Positions 55,205 through 64,000 of a stretch of 64,000 nucleotides of DNA are shown one piece after another (the stretch's first letter is position 1; each line of letters opens with the position of its first letter). The DNA lies in contig CAXKWD010000009.1 in the NCBI GenBank assembly GCA_964059195.1, positions 147,493,890 through 147,557,889 on the forward strand, given 5' to 3'. The translations under genes were made by a program, and so were the position numbers. The notes beneath the pieces were generated by a model. The model made no database searches. It was given only the letters and a program-made list of their open reading frames with translations, and was not told the origin of the DNA. The DNA comes from Ectobius pallidus (Eukaryota; Arthropoda; Insecta; Blattodea; Ectobiidae).

Positions 55205-55345
55205 TGATGATATTACAGGAGAAAATTTCCTCTGACACTGGGATTTGAACCCAAGACCTTCGGATATCCGTGTCACTGCTCTATGAACTGAGCTAAGCCA
55301 GAGTTCACTTCACAGCGCCAGATGGAACCTCTCTCTCCTATGACT
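55205..55345 (-). mobile_element. SINE A, minus copy
   Basis: GGAGAAAATTTCCTCTGACA, GGGATTTGAACCCAAGACC (B-box), TGAACTGAGCTAAGCCAGAG (A-box) and GCGCCAGATGGAACCTCTC leader. Confidence 0.75.
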
Positions 55346-55454
55346 GACTGCCCTTACTGCTCACTGAAAGACAAATTATGTCATATGCAGTACTGTGAGG
55401 CACACTATTTAGTGAATTTTGTGACCGGGCTTCCACTGTTATTGTACAGTTAAC

Positions 55455-55580
55455 ATATGCATTCATGAACCACAGATTACCGTCTCTGTTGGACATTACA
55501 TGAGAATATTATAGGAAAAAAATTCCTATGACATTGGGATTTGAACCCAGGACTTTTGGCTATCTGTGCCAATGGCAATT
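55455..55580 (-). mobile_element. SINE A, minus copy, head-truncated
   Basis: CATTCATGAACCACAGATTA through GATTTGAACCCAGGAC to CTATCTGTGCCAATG, then lost. Confidence 0.7.
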
Positions 55581-55827
55581 TGTGAACAGCATTCTTATAT
55601 CAATATAGTCACAATCCGAAGGAGAAATGCTAGAGAATGCCAAAAGGAGCTGATGGAAGCTTTGGGGAATAAATCCCATCTGAACCGAATTTCAATGGAT
55701 CATGTAGTGGGTATGTGTGCTTCCAACTACCGCAGTGCATTAGAGTGGCACGATGCAGTCGCGTATAAATGTTCATGGGTGTCTGTTTCCTTCACTATCC
55801 TACATCTAGTACCCATAATCTGCATTA
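55581..55827. other. Short unassigned flank
   Basis: A ~90-codon plus-strand frame (from 55566) starts in SINE A and has no domain match. Confidence 0.3.
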
Positions 55828-56039
55828 GGGGGCCGTCGCCATGGCTGAGTGGTTAGAACGCTCACCTTCCACCGCTAGTACCCGGGATTGAATCTCGGTG
55901 GATCCATGTGGAATTTGTGGTGGACTAAACGGGGTCGGGGCGGGCTTTCTTGGGATGCTCCTGTTTCCCCTTCCATATATAATTCCACCATTGCTCCATT
56001 CATCATAATATGACCATTGGTTGCAATACAGGAATTGTT
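55828..56039 (+). mobile_element. tRNA-derived SINE (CCATGGCTGAGTGGTTAGAAC head)
   Basis: A-box-like ATGGCTGAGTGGTTAGAACG, B-box-like GGGATTGAATCTCGGTGG, 212 bp, 13-bp TSD ATAATCTGCATTA (55815-55827, 56040-56052). Same family as 28762. Confidence 0.85.
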
Positions 56040-56052
56040 ATAATCTGCATTA

Positions 56053-56920
56053 TACACATATTTCCATTCCCTGTCCTTTCATTTGTATATTTCAATAGTA
56101 TATTGCTATACAAGAGTTTGAAAAGACGAGGCGCTTGCGCCGAGATTTTTCAATTTCCGAGATCTGTTATGCGCTTACGGCACGAGTATTGCATGCTATT
56201 TTTTGCACGATGATTATGTATATCAATTTAATTATATTAATTGAGATATTAGCTGAAAATATTATGTATAATGTACATTATTGAAGATAGATGTTTATTT
56301 CAGAAAGTGATTCGCATTGTCGGTTGTTATGGGGACCGAATATTTGTCCTGTTAAAGTCGCCACAAACTGGGGGCCTTGGTTCCGGTCTTCCATAAAGGC
56401 TTGTATTATGATGGTTTTACTTACGGCACTTGTGTTTTTTGTAATGTTTACCGCACGGAGGTTTCTTTTGTTTTCGTAGCAACCAGATTGCCTGCGGGAA
56501 TGTCAAGTTACGATCCACGGGAACAATATTCGTAAGTACCACTAATTAGTTAAGTCGTGCCATCCCTCGTATTAAGGGTAGAGAATATTTGAATATTTCA
56601 TATAAGATTTCCATCTTGAAGATGGGGCAGGAATGACTGAAATTCGCCCAGAGAGTGTAAAAGCAGGTGACGAAGATGAGAAATCAGGGCTTGTTGACTC
56701 CATGCTGAGATGTGAAGCACCCGGAAGACACCCCGCCTGGAAGCCATATGTCCGACAGGAAGCTCAAATTAAAAGCATGTGTTATTTCCTATCCTAGCCC
56801 ACCCCATCCGATGTCCACAGTCAACCTCATTTATACCTAAGTTAGGTTTTAAATTGTTAACTACTGAAAGCATTGAAATGGATCTTTCTACTGGAATGAT
56901 AATATTATTTAATACTAGTA
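56053..56920. other. Unassigned upstream flank with one odd open frame
   Basis: 56291-56479 encodes a short frame with a hydrophobic stretch (MMVLLTALVFFVMFTA) preceded by an acceptor-like TTTATTTCAG at 56293-56302. No family recognised; see findings. Confidence 0.35.
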
Positions 56921-57475
56921 GCAGGTGCCCGCTGTAATTAATTGGAAAATTAAAAATTAAGAGCAAAATAATGAAAACATTATATTTATTAACACTTGTA
57001 GGCCTATGCGAAATATTCATAAGCCTAAACTAAATGATTAATAATTAATCAAACAGCTAAAACTCTGTCATTGAATTGAATTTCACGATTAGAAAGAGCA
57101 GCATGGGAAAAACAACCCCAGATTCGAGTTCCCTGGCCCAGAAAACCCCTGCATAGTGAGTTTCGTCCAAATCGAATATGATTGCTCATTTAGGCCTATA
57201 TTCATTATCCCTCTTACCTCTACTGTATGTTGAAAATTTCTGATGTCTGCGTGCCTTGACATTATGAACAAATGAATCGACCAGGGTGGGCTTACAAAAT
57301 CAAGCGATCGCGATGCTTTTATTTCCAAGGTATGACAAAAATAGTCAAAGCCACCTACAATTGATTTCGCAACTGAAATGTATTACTGAGAACCGATGCT
57401 TCGAAAGCGCAAAAAATGTACGTTTTCCGCCCGTTTTTCACTCATAACTCACGAACGAAAGCGAAAATCCCAAAT
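56921..57475 (-). mobile_element. Helitron-like E copy
   Basis: Minus-strand 3' terminus GCGGGCACCTGCTAC (altered CTAG), interior GATCGCGATGCTTTTATTTC and CGTTTTTCACTCATAACTCA on the plus strand; 5' end lost in an A-run (57482). Confidence 0.6.
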
Positions 57476-57540
57476 CCAAAATTAAAAAAAAAAAAAAATA
57501 TTGAAAATTAAAAATAAAAAAAATAAAAAATCGAAAATGA

Positions 57541-57672
57541 AAAGGTGAGGAGGAATTGGTATGTAAATATCCAATTCGGCATTTGCCTTTACGACTGGGG
57601 AAAACATAAACATAAACCCATGTCAAATTTTCCGGCCACGGGATTTGAACCTCGGACCTCAGGAATGTTATC
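57541..57672 (-). mobile_element. SINE B head and body fragment
   Basis: GGTATGTAAATATCCAATTC, GCCTTTACGACTGGGGAAA and CACGGGATTTGAACCTCGG. Confidence 0.7.
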
Positions 57673-58234
57673 ACTTTTGTAGGAGCTGATAAAGCAAATT
57701 CGATCAAGAGTAAGTGAATCAGGTCCGTGATTGGCTGATTTCAGACCCATTCTGACACGTTATTGGTGCAAGTTGGAAGAAATACGTTTGAGCTAAACAG
57801 TCATGGTAAGTTGACCTACGCAAATACTGCATTCAGCTTCTTACTTACACCTAATGTTTCCTCGAAATTAAAATTCATTGTTCTGAGAACTGTTTGTTAC
57901 GCAAGAATATCTGGAAATGACGCGCTCCAGAAAAAGACAATGGAGCAGCGCGTGGCGCTAAGAATAGATAAATCCGTCCGGGCGGCGGTCAGCGCTTCGA
58001 TGCCGGTGTGGTCCATCTGGTGTGACGTCACACGATATGTAACCGCTACCATTCATCTTGCGGTCTATCCAGGGTCTCAATTACGTAATATGTCACAATC
58101 GCTAAGCGTTAAGGAATATGGCTCATTCACCAAAATAATAGTAGTAGTAATAACAATAATAATAATAAAATAATAATAAATAAAAAATAAGACCAGACAT
58201 AAACGGATGGCAGCAACATAAACATTAACTACCA
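57673..58234. other. Unassigned single-copy stretch with CRE palindrome
   Basis: CpG-richer segment (57900-58080) with TGTGACGTCACA (58020-58031) and GATTGGCTGATT (57730). A 136-codon frame runs through it with no domain match; the last ~10 codons are an (ATA)n repeat. Confidence 0.4.
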
Positions 58235-58600
58235 TTAAAAATGGTAGGCCATGGAACTATTGATTGTCAATTGTTTCCATTATCGGTGTATTTAATGGAG
58301 TAAATTTCAACTGATATTAATTTAAGTACATTTAAGGGAAATAGGATTTGCGAGGGATGGTTGGATGGAGTTGGCACAGAATAGGGTTGAATGGCGGGCT
58401 CATGCAAGCGCGGCAATGAACCTTCGGGTTCCATAAAATAGATAATATTCCTTTAGCTTGCTGAGGAATTGTCTATTGCCATTGAGTAAGTAAGTTTCCA
58501 ATGGATATGCAGGATATAGAAATTTCAAAATAAATTTTCCTGACTTTCCAGAAAGTGGACACCCTTATATGGCAGCTAAAATCCATCCAATACGATTAAT
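58235..58600 (-). mobile_element. SINE B split by LINE 3' end
   Basis: GGTAGGCCATGGAACTATTG...CTGATATTAATTTAAG, then a plus-strand LINE end (58325-58497), then TTTCCAATGGATATGCAGGA continues the SINE. Confidence 0.55.
58325..58497 (+). mobile_element. LINE 3' end, severely 5'-truncated
   Basis: Codes DGWMELAQNRVEWRAH then AAMNLRVP and stop, plus GTTCCATAAAATAGATAAT and (TAAG)n: same family as 19370-20260. Inserted in SINE B. Confidence 0.7.
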
Positions 58601-58679
58601 AGAGGAAAACATAGGACTATATAATATGTATATTTTATTTATTTAAGCTGTATTTATACTTATTTTAGTTGCAAGGCTA

Positions 58680-58925
58680 TAGGCCATTATCAGGAGTTCG
58701 GGATGTGTGTCTGTACAGTAGGGTAGGCCATGGAACTATTGTTTGTCAATTGTTTCTATTATTGGTGTATTTTTATGGAATAAATTTCAACTGATATCAA
58801 TTTAAATGGATATGATACAGGATGAAATGGTGAGGATGATTCATGGTATGTAAATATCCAATTTGGCATTTGCCTTTACGACTGGGGAAACCATGAAAAA
58901 ACCCATGTCAAATTGGCCGACAACG
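58680..58925 (-). mobile_element. SINE B, head-truncated
   Basis: TCAGGAGTTCGGGATGTGTG, GGCCATGGAACTATTGTTTG, TGAGGATGATTCATGGTATG and CCCATGTCAAATTGGCCGAC. Confidence 0.75.
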
Positions 58926-59514
58926 TATATATGTAGGCCTAGAGTACGTATCTGTTGTCATATTACCATTTTTCAAAGCGAATGCTAGATCAATGAGGAA
59001 TCAATCGAAATACCTATTCATTCTAGCTAGACTAATTCGTACACTGATGAGTTTTAATGGGTATTTTTGGCTAAAATGTTTAATTACAATTCGTCAGATT
59101 TCCTATTTTGGATGTATATTTTAAAGTTCGAAGCCATTGAATACTTTTATTACAGCACTGTGTGACAATCATCTCCGCTTCTCTGTAATTTCTTGAGGTG
59201 TAGGAACAGATGGAAATCACTGGGAGCGAAGTACGGGCTGTAGGGTGGATGTTGAAACATCTGCTAGCCGAACTATTGCAGGGAGGTGTTGAAATCTCCA
59301 CTCTACAACTCGGACCGCGCACCCAGAGATTTTAATCTTTTCATACCCCTCAAGAAATGACAGTGAATGCTAGATACTGACAGAGAAATGGAGGTCATCA
59401 CACAATGGTTCAAATCCCAGGCGGAAGACTTCTAAAACACGTGTTCAAAAGTTGGTTCCCCGTTATGACAAATATCTCAATTCCGGTGGCGAATATGTTA
59501 AAAACTAGGATGTG
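58926..59514. other. Unassigned upstream flank
   Basis: No gene or repeat family recognised. Confidence 0.3.
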
Positions 59515-59720
59515 CCCGCGGCTTCGCCCGCGATAATTAATTGAAAAATTAGAAATTAATAGTATAATAATTATTAAAGCATTATATTTATTAACACTTG
59601 CACGCGAATCATTCTTAAACTAAACCATTAATAATTAATGAAACAGCTAAAATTCCGGCTTTAGAGTACATTCCACGATTAGAAATTGCCACCTGGGAAA
59701 ACGATCTCAGATTCGATTAT
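59515..59720 (-). mobile_element. Helitron-like E 3' end
   Basis: CTAG at 59515-59518 next to the hairpin CCCGCGGCTTCGCCCGCG; interior AACAGCTAAAATTCCGGC and TCCACGATTAGAAA as in other E copies; truncated. Confidence 0.65.
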
Positions 59721-60388
59721 GTAGTTCCAAAGATAACTGTGATCCACTGCCTTCTAAACTGTATAGGCTAATTCTCGTGCGTAATTCTCGAGACGGCGGT
59801 GGATAATGGCGTTTTTCAACTGTTTGTTGACAGATGAATGAGATGTGAATTTTATTTGATAAATTCAGTGTAATTTTAAGAAATTATATAATTTTTCAAG
59901 AGAAGGAGTGATTGAATTGGATTATTATTATCAGCGATATTTCAAGAGTTAAATCATCAATATTTTACTGCTGGTGCCCCCGGCTTCGCCCGCCACTATT
60001 CATTGACTCCAGGATTTTTAAGAAATTTACACTGGTAGATTATTAAAAATGTTTGTGGTTCAGAGCTATGAAAATTGTAAGTAAAAATAAAATTAGAATA
60101 TTTGTTCATTGTGTTCATTTCACTTAGGCCTTATATAATAAAGAAACGGTTTTCCTAATCTTGTAGTCGTCATGAAAGTTTAGACTGAGAGATACGAACA
60201 TCGCCGAGTATACCCGATGTCTCACGAAGCGGGCGAGCAAGCACGCTATTTAGGGCCGTTGAATTGTATAAGAGTAGATAGCTGAAAACTTGGTATATCT
60301 GCTGCAATAAATATTTCCATGAAATTTTGTTTTGTTTGTGTAAACGGCCCAAGGGAAACTTTACTTTGTGGATGGCCCTCGTATACGC
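59721..60388. other. Unassigned, with one eroded Helitron terminus
   Basis: GGTGCCCCCGGCTTCGCCCGCC (59974-59995) is a decayed E hairpin. 60055-60100 resembles element J (TGGTTCAGAGCTATG). Otherwise nothing recognised. Confidence 0.35.
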
Positions 60389-60802
60389 GTATAAATAATA
60401 ATAAAAGGAAGTGTTTGTCTTCCTTCCTTCTGTCTGTCTGTCTGTCTGAGATGCCCAGCAAAATCTACTGAACGCAGAGATCTGAAGTTTTAAACATAAA
60501 CGGAAGAGGGATAATGAATATAGGCCTAAATGGGCAAACATTGTTCGATTTGGACGAAACTCACTAAGAAGGGGTTTTCTGGGCCAGGTAACTGGAATCT
60601 GAGGTTGTTTTTCCCATGCTGCGCTTTCTAATCGTGGAATTGACTTTAAAGCCTGATTTTTAGCTGTTTCATTAATTATTAATAGTTTAGTTTATGAATG
60701 TTTCGCATGTAAGTGTTAATAAATATAATGTTTTAAATATTTTGCTCTTAATTTTTAATCTTCCAATTAGTTATCGCGGGCGAAGCTGCGGGCACCTGCT
60801 AG
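60389..60802 (+). mobile_element. Helitron-like E copy, short
   Basis: AATAATAATAAAAGGAAGTG start, GATGCCCAGCAAAATCTACT, CTTTCTAATCGTGGAATTG and end GCTGCGGGCACCTGCTAG (CTAG 60799-60802) followed by T. Confidence 0.65.
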
Positions 60803-61170
60803 TATCAAATATTTGATCAAAAGCAAGAGCAATGTCGTCTGTGCGACAAAATGAAATGAAATAGATATTTGAATTAGACTGGAAAACATAGTTAATATCA
60901 AGTTTATTCGTGAAAATGATTGCGATTGTAATTTCTCTCCTGCTTTCTTGTCTTTGCGGACGCAGAAGAGATGTTTATAAAGCTGATGTCAAACACAGAT
61001 CCGGCAGCTCTGGTATTTATACACACGCCCCAATGTTTACATTACACCATCTAAAGCAGAAAGGCGCAACCAGCCGTTCACTTATTCCCGCTGCTACTCT
61101 GTGCAATTGTTAGATGCCGGATACCAGACTTAAATAGCCTATACTTTTTAAAAAGGTCTGAAAAAATCAC
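60803..61170. other. Unassigned, with small signal-peptide-like frame
   Basis: 60916-61113 encodes 65 residues starting MIAIVISLLLSCLCG; no homologue recognised. See findings. Confidence 0.3.
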
Positions 61171-61178
61171 ATCATGAC

Positions 61179-61785
61179 TAGGGACCGGATTCTTAGGTTT
61201 TTACCTATTTTTTTCCTTACTTCCAAAACAAAAAGCGCTTATACACTTTTTCGAATCATGTCCGTAGGATTCACCCACATTAATTCTGTGGCACCTAAAA
61301 ATACCTAAATTGGTATAAAAACCTAAATATACCTAAATGGGATATAAAACCTAAAATATCTAATTAGGCAACTTTTTTTTGTCTTTTTTGCTTGTCAGCT
61401 GAGGAATTGATATTTTGCGGAGAGACAATAATTTTTGTCGGGTTGAAATTAATACCACCAGCGTTTTGTTCAACCCATTGTCGTCTAGGATGGACAGTAT
61501 CTAGAGAGGAAGTGTACCGGCGTATTCCTTTTAAAATATTCGTACGAACAACCATTGTTGCCGTGTATGAACAAGGATATAGAATTCTGTGTTTTAAAGC
61601 GTTTGTTTGTTGGTCACACTGTGTTTTAAGAAGACTTGTTAATTATGTACTGAATCCTATATAGCACATTCAAATCCATTAAACCAATTATTCTACCGGA
61701 AAACGATATTTTGGACAAAAAAACCTATTTCACCTAATGGAAAACCTAAAACAGTGTTTTTAAAAACCTAAAAATCCGGTCCCTA
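61179..61785 (+). mobile_element. hAT family G, shorter deletion derivative
   Basis: 607 bp; ends TAGGGACCGGATTCTTAGG / TAAAAATCCGGTCCCTA; perfect TSD ATCATGAC (61171-61178, 61786-61793). It lacks ~300 internal bp of the 42668 copy. Confidence 0.88.
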
Positions 61786-61911
61786 ATCATGACCTTAAAA
61801 GGATTTTAAAATGGCCACAAAAAGACTTAAAATGGTATATTCGCTTCTATTATGCATCGTATCTAGGTTCGATTCTTGATCGGGACAAGTTACCTAGGCG
61901 GGGGTTTTTCT

Positions 61912-62269
61912 CAGTGCCAGACACGGGGGGGGGGGGGATAGGCCCCAGAAATTTGAAAAAAGGCTATGTATGCACTCTAAGTGGCCAGTTTTATAAACTA
62001 ATTATATATGTAAGTTGATTAATTTTTTCTAGTATTCTTTCTTTCTTTCTTTCTTTCTTTACCTTAGTTTCACCTCTCCCTTTTAGGATTTAAGCAACCC
62101 AAGCCGCCCGGGCCTTACAGGGCCGCGACCTGTCGGAAGAGGGATTATCTTTGGATCACATACATACTTTTTTGACCAGACAAGGATACGGAGGGCCTCC
62201 CCAGATGAGTGATCAACCCAATGCCAGGGCCACCTCCGAGACAACAAAAAAACATAGGACGAGACACAC

Positions 62270-62308
<39 letters not shown>

Positions 62309-62580
62309 TCCAAACAAGGCGAGGATGGGATGAAGATGATAATGACGGCTAGATGATATCTGGGGACCACAAGGGCCTAAAGTTACCCGACATTTGTCTC
62401 AAAGGTGAGGGAAAACCCCAGAAAAAACCCCACCTATGTAACTTGTCCCGACCAGGAATCGAACCCGGGCCCGCTGCGTGAGAGGACTGAACTCATTCCC
62501 TGAGCCACAGCGGTGTACTAGCATTCTTTCTGCCTATTCAAATCCCCCCCCCCCCGAAAAAAATTCTGCGTCCGCCATTG
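61912..62580 (+). mobile_element. CAGTGGCGGACGCAG MITE, itself split by SINE C
   Basis: Ends CAGTGCCAGACAC and CTGCGTCCGCCATTG with perfect TSD GTTTTTCT (61904-61911, 62581-62588). Interior equals 24898-25078 once the SINE at 62041-62516 is removed. Confidence 0.82.
62041..62516 (-). mobile_element. SINE C inserted in the MITE
   Basis: (TTTC)n tail at left, (CA)n expansion at 62276-62303, head CCCTGAGCCACAGCGGTG at right. Flanked by CTAGTATTCTTTCT and CTAGCATTCTTTCT, a ~14-bp target duplication. Confidence 0.8.
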
Positions 62581-62765
62581 GTTTTTCTCGGCGTTTTTCC
62601 TCATCTGTGACATGATTTTTATATAACTTTAGGCCCTTGTGGTCCCCGAATATTATCTGGCCGACTTTATCATCTTTATCTTATCCGCGCTTTGTTCAGA
62701 ACGAGTGTGTGAATGGTGTGTCTCGTAGGTGGCCTCGGCATTGGGTCCTCCCCCGACAAATCGCA

Positions 62766-62944
62766 AGCCAACAATAGAAATGACAACTTACTGTTGCACC
62801 AGTCAAATTTATGTAGGGGAGAAGAATTGCCACAAAACCCATTGCCAATATTCTTTAAATTGAATGTTGCCATTCCATGAAGAGTAATGCATTAAAAACA
62901 CAATTTATTTTTCTTTAAAATGTCCCCAAAATTGAACTTTACTT
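62766..62944. other. Short unassigned linker
   Basis: Nothing recognised. Confidence 0.3.
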
Positions 62945-63620
62945 AGTTACTTAATGTCAATAGACAAATCCTAAGCAAGCTAAAGGAATATTATCTATTT
63001 TATGGAACCCAGAGGTTCATTGCCACGCCTACCTGAGCCCGCCATTCAAACTTATTATGTGCTAACTTCATCCAACCATCCCTCGCAAATCCTACTTCCC
63101 TTAAATCTATGCTAATATTGTCCTCCCACCTACGTCTAGGTCTTCCAAGTGGTCTTTTCCCTTCGGGTCTCTCACTCAATATTTTTTAGATATGTCTTTC
63201 CTCCCCCATTTCATCCTCCGTGATTTAATTACCCTTCCTTTATCCGGTGAAGAGTACAGGTCATGAAGCTCGTCGTTATGCAGTTTTCATCTGTCTTAGG
63301 TCTGAATATTTTCCTAAGCCCCCTGTTTTCGAACACTCTCAGATTATGTAAGGGGCCATGTCTCATCCATATAATCACTGCCTTTATCTTAAAGAAGGCA
63401 GTGATATAATACAACCGGCAGGATAATTTTATAAATTTTTATTTTTCTGGACAGAAGACGAGAAGATAAAAACGTTTACCTTAATATTATTTTTGTATCT
63501 GTAAATATTGCTCCCAGATATTTGAATTTCTCCACTTGTTCGAATGATTTACCGGCTATTCTAATATTTTGTATACTTAGTTTTTTCTGTATTAATTTTC
63601 AATCCAACATTAAAATTACA
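62945..63620 (-). mobile_element. LINE RT thumb to 3' end, frameshifted
   Basis: Minus strand in order: NVGLKINTEKTK, RIAGKSFEQVEKFKYLGAI, LRVFENRGLRKIF, then GRPRRRWEDNI and the (TAAG)n 3' end at 62945. Same family as 19370-20260, longer, with frameshifts and an internal stop. Confidence 0.75.
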
Positions 63621-64000
63621 CCTAAAGAATTTTGAAGAAAGCTACAAAAAATGCATAAAAGACCTACAAAATTAGTTTTATCTCACTCCTGATAGCGTCG
63701 TCTTAATATAATCAGGAAAAATAATAAGTCAATTATATTCGGGCCCTGTTCATGTGTTTTATACATTCAGAGGAGTCCCACGTTGTTTTAAAACGTCCGC
63801 CACCCAGCTATGGAATCTTACCTCGTTGAACGCGCGCCCCTGCCATCTTGTAGTGAACATTGAAACTACAGGATCAGAAGTACTGCTAGCACCCGGCAGA
63901 TTTGAACTAATTCAATTTACAGTTTTACTGGTTATTAAAGTTGTACTTCAGTAATTACGGATTGTATTGTCAGATTGCAAGATTGTAGAGCAATTCATTG
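63621..64000. other. Unassigned, with possible hAT end
   Basis: CGGGCCCTG at 63740 resembles the right end of the CAGGGCCC hAT-like families; no partner end identified. A 66-codon frame at 63754-63954 is not recognised. Confidence 0.3.

Larger units (their letters stand above)
61862..62765 (+). mobile_element. SINE C host copy split by a MITE
   Basis: Left part 61862-61911 (GGTTCGATTCTTGATCGGGA, GTTACCTAGGCGGGGGTTTT) and right part 62581-62765 (CTCATCTGTGACATG, CTTGTGGTCCCCGAATATTA) are one plus-strand SINE C, separated by 61912-62580. Confidence 0.75.

Noticed and set aside
57763..58173. 136-codon open frame
   Set aside because: No domain or splice structure, ends in an (ATA)n repeat; kept only as an unassigned stretch.

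Overview
This window is insect-like nuclear DNA. The only host-gene exons I recognise are two exons of one integrin alpha-chain gene on the minus strand; almost everything else is transposable-element (TE) debris. The integrin subfamily (alphaPS2/inflated-like), the 44-kb TE-filled intron, and the style of the tRNA-derived SINEs and LINE tails all suggest an insect with a large genome. My best guess from remembered repeat sequences is a cockroach (Blattodea, Periplaneta-like), which I cannot verify here.

Host gene: coding exon 1 (53669-53820) holds the start codon, a signal peptide and the first strand of the beta-propeller. Exon 2 (9354-9475) holds most of the first FG-GAP blade. Both have GTGAGT donors, exon 2 has a pyrimidine-rich acceptor, and the phases join to make a Trp codon. 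Intron 1 is therefore 44,193 bp. A GC-rich block upstream of the start codon (53885-54180) is the likely promoter/5'UTR. Intron 2 runs left from 9353 and leaves the window; it contains the Penelope-like element.

Region 1-5716: a young Penelope-like retroelement (PLE) with an intact 810-aa ORF (reverse transcriptase plus GIY-YIG endonuclease), near-identical pseudo-LTRs, an inverted partial copy at its left side, and a hammerhead-ribozyme-like motif downstream of the ORF.

Region 5.7-53.6 kb (mostly intron 1): hAT-type non-autonomous elements with 8-bp target duplications (7155, 8589, 15334, 23476, 24198, 24898, 28033, 42668 and others); two related Helitron-like families whose copies end in a GC hairpin plus CTAG; long-inverted-repeat and foldback elements, two of them with arms built from a 21-bp minisatellite; a ~540-bp inverted-repeat family present many times (family D); at least seven tRNA-headed SINE families; and LINE reverse-transcriptase tails. 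Nesting is frequent.

Region 54-64 kb: upstream flank of the integrin gene with the same repeat families, including a three-level nest (SINE in MITE in SINE) at 61862-62765, plus a few unassigned stretches. I saw no intact tRNA, rRNA, CRISPR array or bacterial-type operon.
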